31,024 nucleotides of DNA from an uncultured Bacteroidaceae bacterium (GTDB taxonomy: Bacteria > Bacteroidota > Bacteroidia > Bacteroidales > Bacteroidaceae). The translations under genes were made by a program, and so were the position numbers. The stretch lies in assembly GCA_904501945.1 (NCBI GenBank), contig CAJGCU010000010.1, positions 1 through 31,024 on the forward strand. Direction: 5' to 3'. Of this stretch, positions 27,266 to 31,024 are shown piece by piece. How positions within the stretch are numbered: the first letter of the stretch is position 1; each line of letters begins with the position of its first letter. The notes under the pieces are model-generated. The model worked only from the letters and a program-made list of their open reading frames with translations. It did not search any database and was not told the origin of the DNA.

Positions 27266-30200
27266 ATGATTAACATGATTAATAAAATTTCTTCCAAACT
27301 GCTGATGCTGCTTGTGCTGCTGGTTGCACAGGTGTCTGTGGCATTCGCTCAGGTGAAAATCACCATGGACGACCTCGACATTTATGCTGGCGAAGAGCAG
27401 ACTGTGGCTGTTAGCATGGAGAATGCTGGCGAGGAAAAGCTGATTGCACTGCAGTTTGAGCTGACTCTGCCAACAGGATTGACCATTGAAGGCACAGATA
27501 AAGATGGTTCTGAGGTTTTGCAAAGAATCCATTTTGTTCAATACCAGAGAAATTGGAATAAGGAAGGCAACGTGTACACGGTTGTCATCGCTTCTTCTAA
27601 CAATACTGCTTTCAAAACGAATGCAGGAAAGTTCTTCAACCTGAAGGTGAAGGCTGCTGCTGGCTATCTGGGAGCAGGCACTATCGAGATTGCTGGCGTA
27701 GAAGGTTCTGACACTAACCGTGAGCCTGTTGCTGGCGAAGGCGGCACTGCTGCTTCTATCGCTGCAACTTTCGGCGCTGAGACTGCTGCATTCGAGACTT
27801 ACCCAACTCAGGAGTTTGAGGTGAACATCACGCTGGACAACTCAACAGTGTTCCGTGATTTCCAGTTCAACCTCACATTGCCAAAGGGTCTTGAGCTTGT
27901 AGAGGGTGAGGATGGCTTCTTCGGATACACTGACCGTATCCCTGCTGATGCTGCGCTCGCTCCACAGCTGAACGGCAACTACTACAAGGTAGCTTGCGTT
28001 TCACCAAGCGCTGGTCTTGTAGATGACGGCAAGGGCAAGTTCTTCAGCTTTAAGGTGAAGGCTACTACTGCACTCGCTGCTGAAGATAGCATCGTGCTCG
28101 ACAACTTTGTTATCTCTGATAGAAACGCTAATGCTTACGAACTTGACGATGAAATCGTAGTGAAGGTGGCCAACCTGAACGAGCCTGCTAAGATTGAGGC
28201 TGACTCTGTTGTGGCTGTGCTTCAGGCTGAATACGACTCAACAATGGTGAAGATTGCTGCAGACTGCAAGGATGTAGTTGAATCTGAAGCTGTCGTTGCT
28301 GAGGCTGACTCTGTTCAGAAGCTGATTACTGACCTTCAGGCTGCTGTTGATGCGGTTTATGCTGCAGGCACGCTGCCAGAGTTTGACAATGCTGAAGCTG
28401 TGAAGGGCATTGCTGACGCTACAAGCAAGATGCTTGAGAACGCTACTGCTGCTCAGAAGGCATTTGATGAGGCTGTAGCTGCTAACGCTGCTCAGTATGT
28501 TGCTGACACTTTGGCTGTTGATGCTGCTCAGGCTGCGCTCGATGCCGTGAAGGCTGAAATCGAGGGATATGACGAGAGCGTGAAGGCTGCTGTTGCTGAC
28601 GCTATCGCTGCTGCTCAGGCTGCTGTTGACGCTGCTCAAGCTGCTGCCGACAAGTCTTTCGCTGCTGGCACTTCTGTGGCTGACGCTGTTGCTAACGCTG
28701 AACTCGTTGCTGCTGCTAACGCTGCTGCAGAGAAGCTCGCTGCTGACGCTGCTGCTGCTCAGAAGGAGTTTGAGGACTCTCAGGTTGATCCTAACATGCC
28801 TGTTGCTCCTGAATTGACTGCTACTTCTCCTCTTGTGACAGACGGTTCTGTTGCTCAGTATCTCTATAACGTAGAGGCTAAGGCATTCCTCATTGGTGCT
28901 AACGACTGGGGAACTCGTGCTTCTTTCTCTGCGACAACAGCATATCCTGTTAAGATGACTCTCAATGAGGACGGTGCTACCTATACATTTGCAGACCAGC
29001 TTCCAAACGGTAACTGGAACTCTCTAGACTGCCAGGGTGTTGACCAAATCTGGGTTGACGGCGCTGGTCGTGGCGGCGACAAGATGTGGACTGTCACTAT
29101 TGCAGAGGACGGCTCATTCACTATTGCCAACAACAACGTTCCTAACGGTAATCTCTCAGTCGTTCCATCTAAGAATGACACTCGTCTCTATATCTCTGAC
29201 GCAGAAGAGGCTCAGGATGTTTGGGTAGCTCTCTCTGAGGAAGACTACAAGGCTTACATCGAAGCTTACAACAAGTACCTTGCTGAACTCGACGCTTACA
29301 ACAAGCAGAACTACAAGGTTGGTGATGACATCATCGCCCTCGCTCCCGCTTCATGGGCCGGCCAGACTGGCAACTACGGTGGTCTCGCAAATCCATCTTC
29401 TGAACTTTACAACGGCGGTGGTTCTGTCGGTGCTGGCGATGTCATGACCCAGACACTTGAGAATCTCAAGACCGGTATGTATGAGGTAACTATGGGCCTT
29501 GCTGCTTCTTACACATCAGGCCGCGGCTTCGAGTGCCCTGTAGGCGAAGGTCTTTCTGTAGGCTTCGTGAATGATCAGGAAACTGGTCTCACAGTTGTTG
29601 ACAGAGGATGGGTAGGCGAAGGCGAGCAGACTACTGTGAAGCTGACTGCTGCTGTTGTTGACGGCACACTCAAGTATGGTATCAAGAACCTTGTTCCTTC
29701 AGGCAACTGGTATGTGGCAAATGTTCTTTCTATCGTATATGTTTCAGACCAGATTTACTCTGACCTCTCCGCTTCAGACTACTATCGCTGGACTGCTGCT
29801 GACGCAACAGGCGTTCAGGAGAGAATCGAAAATACATCTCTTTCACTCGGCACTTCTACAGGCCTCGTTTACGGTGACGGCAACGTTTACTACCTCAACT
29901 ATGCAGACCTCAGCGACGCCAAGACACTCGTTGCCGTAGCAACTGAGGGTGAGCCTCGCTTCCTTTTCAACCGCGTAGAGGACAACGGTAATGTAAACGC
30001 AGAGCTCCCACGCGACGCAGCTAAGTACGAGACAGTGGTTGACAATGGTGACGGTTCTAAGACTTACACTATCAACATCGCTGCTATCGTTGAAGAGTTC
30101 GGATTTGCACACCTCCACGCTATCAAGGGCGCTAACTGGGCTAACACAACAGTGACAAGCCTCAAGGTAGGTAAGGTAGTTAAGCCAGTGAAGAATTATT

Positions 30201-31024
30201 CTATCGACGTTGAGCGTTACGCAGGCATGGGTTATGGTCCAACAACCGCTACAGCCGACCTCGCAGAGGCACTTTCATTCCTCGGCGTAGAGGCAGCTAC
30301 AGCTGAAATGCTCAGCATCGTGAACCCAGACGGAACAGAGATTAGCGACTACGCTACATACGACGGCTGGTTCGCTGCTGACGGTACAGCAAATACTTGG
30401 GGTGATAACTCTAAGGTATGCGTTAAGTTCTTCCAGGCTCTTTCAAGTGGCCAATTTGAAATCTGCGACATGAACGGTGCAGACGTTGTAGGTACAACTT
30501 ACACAGTTAAGTACGCTCTCAAGGCTAACGACAAGACTGCCATCTTCTCTATCAACGTGAAGTTCGTAGAGAAGCCAGTTCTCGCGCTCACTTATGCAGA
30601 CCTCACAAACAAGAAGGATGTAGCTGTTGAGTTCACTTCTGAACTTGGCAAGTGCTATGAAGGCCTCACAGCTGATGTAGACGTTGCATCTATCCTCGCA
30701 GAGCTCGGCGCTGAGTCACTGAACGACGTAGCAGTTTACGCTGTACAGTCAGACGGCACCCTTGATGACAACTACAAGCTCGGCACAACTGACGGCTGGC
30801 GCAACGCTGCCGGCGACTGGCAGGGCTGGGGCGACGCTGCTTATTTCTACGTGAAGGCAGATTTCGCTAAGGCATCAGCTCAGATTTACGAAGTAGGTGG
30901 TATGCAGGACAAGAACACAACAGAACCTGCTACATACACAGCTACATATGCATTCGTGAACGCTAATGCAGAGGCAGTGACCCTTAAGGTTACTCTCACT
31001 TATCCTGCAGCAGAAGAGCCAGAA
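27266..31024 (+). CDS. Giant secreted multidomain protein, cut by window edge
   Basis: The frame runs from ATG 27266 to the last base without a stop: 1253 residues, C-terminus missing. A signal peptide (about 1-29, ending VAFAQ) precedes two cohesin-like beta domains (about 30-150 and 168-305), each with the pattern of an xFELTLPxGL-type strand followed by a GKFFxxKVKA segment. An Ala-rich helical stalk (about 308-505) follows. Then come beta regions: 528-655, a galactose-binding-like stretch near 690-828, and two tandem copies of one domain (about 976-1103 and 1107-1246) that remind me of DUF4859. Helix-rich YKAYIEAYNKYLAELDAYNK (661-680) joins two of them. It is 98 nt after the first giant gene and shares its codon style. 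No enzyme motif is seen. A T9SS tail beyond the window is expected but unseen. Confidence 0.85.
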   Translation, partial: MINMINKISSKLLMLLVLLVAQVSVAFAQVKITMDDLDIYAGEEQTVAVSMENAGEEKLIALQFELTLPTGLTIEGTDKDGSEVLQRIHFVQYQRNWNKEGNVYTVVIASSNNTAFKTNAGKFFNLKVKAAAGYLGAGTIEIAGVEGSDTNREPVAGEGGTAASIAATFGAETAAFETYPTQEFEVNITLDNSTVFRDFQFNLTLPKGLELVEGEDGFFGYTDRIPADAALAPQLNGNYYKVACVSPSAGLVDDGKGKFFSFKVKATTALAAEDSIVLDNFVISDRNANAYELDDEIVVKVANLNEPAKIEADSVVAVLQAEYDSTMVKIAADCKDVVESEAVVAEADSVQKLITDLQAAVDAVYAAGTLPEFDNAEAVKGIADATSKMLENATAAQKAFDEAVAANAAQYVADTLAVDAAQAALDAVKAEIEGYDESVKAAVADAIAAAQAAVDAAQAAADKSFAAGTSVADAVANAELVAAANAAAEKLAADAAAAQKEFEDSQVDPNMPVAPELTATSPLVTDGSVAQYLYNVEAKAFLIGANDWGTRASFSATTAYPVKMTLNEDGATYTFADQLPNGNWNSLDCQGVDQIWVDGAGRGGDKMWTVTIAEDGSFTIANNNVPNGNLSVVPSKNDTRLYISDAEEAQDVWVALSEEDYKAYIEAYNKYLAELDAYNKQNYKVGDDIIALAPASWAGQTGNYGGLANPSSELYNGGGSVGAGDVMTQTLENLKTGMYEVTMGLAASYTSGRGFECPVGEGLSVGFVNDQETGLTVVDRGWVGEGEQTTVKLTAAVVDGTLKYGIKNLVPSGNWYVANVLSIVYVSDQIYSDLSASDYYRWTAADATGVQERIENTSLSLGTSTGLVYGDGNVYYLNYADLSDAKTLVAVATEGEPRFLFNRVEDNGNVNAELPRDAAKYETVVDNGDGSKTYTINIAAIVEEFGFAHLHAIKGANWANTTVTSLKVGKVVKPVKNYSIDVERYAGMGYGPTTATADLAEALSFLGVEAATAEMLSIVNPDGTEISDYATYDGWFAADGTANTWGDNSKVCVKFFQALSSGQFEICDMNGADVVGTTYTVKYALKANDKTAIFSINVKFVEKPVLALTYADLTNKKDVAVEFTSELGKCYEGLTADVDVASILAELGAESLNDVAVYAVQSDGTLDDNYKLGTTDGWRNAAGDWQGWGDAAYFYVKADFAKASAQIYEVGGMQDKNTTEPATYTATYAFVNANAEAVTLKVTLTYPAAEEPE

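Overview
The window looks like a chromosomal segment of a Bacteroidales bacterium, most likely in or near the Prevotellaceae. The reasons are a complete type IX secretion system (T9SS) core cluster in the order porP-K-L-M-N, a thrA-apgM-thrC threonine cluster with a phosphoglycerate-mutase-like protein in place of thrB, and a T9SS-type C-terminal sorting signal on a giant secreted protein. Several intergenic sequences also match the Bacteroidetes promoter pattern TTTG-N19-TAnnTTTG. All confident genes read on the + strand. The genus cannot be fixed from the sequence alone.

Layout. Positions 1-1035 hold no convincing protein gene. They contain two minus-strand promoters pointing out of the left edge, phased AGTTCACA repeats and several inverted-repeat families. 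A small exported Spy/CpxP-like protein (1036-1545) follows and ends at a hairpin terminator. Positions 1816-7675 are the T9SS operon: the PorP/SprF outer-membrane protein, the PorK lipoprotein and PorN (periplasmic ring), and PorL and PorM (the proton-driven motor). It ends at a very strong terminator whose T-tract also carries the -33 box of the next promoter.

Positions 7943-19236 are probably one long transcript. It holds bifunctional aspartokinase/homoserine dehydrogenase, a proposed homoserine kinase of the ApgM family and threonine synthase, which together take aspartate to threonine apart from the aspartate-semialdehyde dehydrogenase step. These are followed by a membrane HD-domain phosphohydrolase of the PgpH (c-di-AMP) type, two SGNH hydrolase-like proteins and an MBOAT O-acyltransferase, a likely surface-glycan acylation module. 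A perfect 50-bp palindrome closes the unit.

Positions 19428-20614 carry a promoter, an unusually long leader, a small helix-turn-helix protein and an unrecognised helical protein. Positions 20949-31024 hold two giant exported proteins. The first (2072 aa) has a beta-rich head, about 1,700 residues of Ala/Lys-rich helix, a dockerin-like EF-hand pair, a cohesin-like beta domain and a T9SS sorting tail. The second is cut by the window edge after 1253 residues. It has two cohesin-like domains, a very Ala-rich helical stalk and several beta domains, the last two being tandem copies of one fold. The same 31 kb therefore holds a T9SS machine and at least one probable T9SS client. The most unusual content is this pair of giant proteins, which combines dockerin-like and cohesin-like modules on non-enzymatic, stalk-like proteins.
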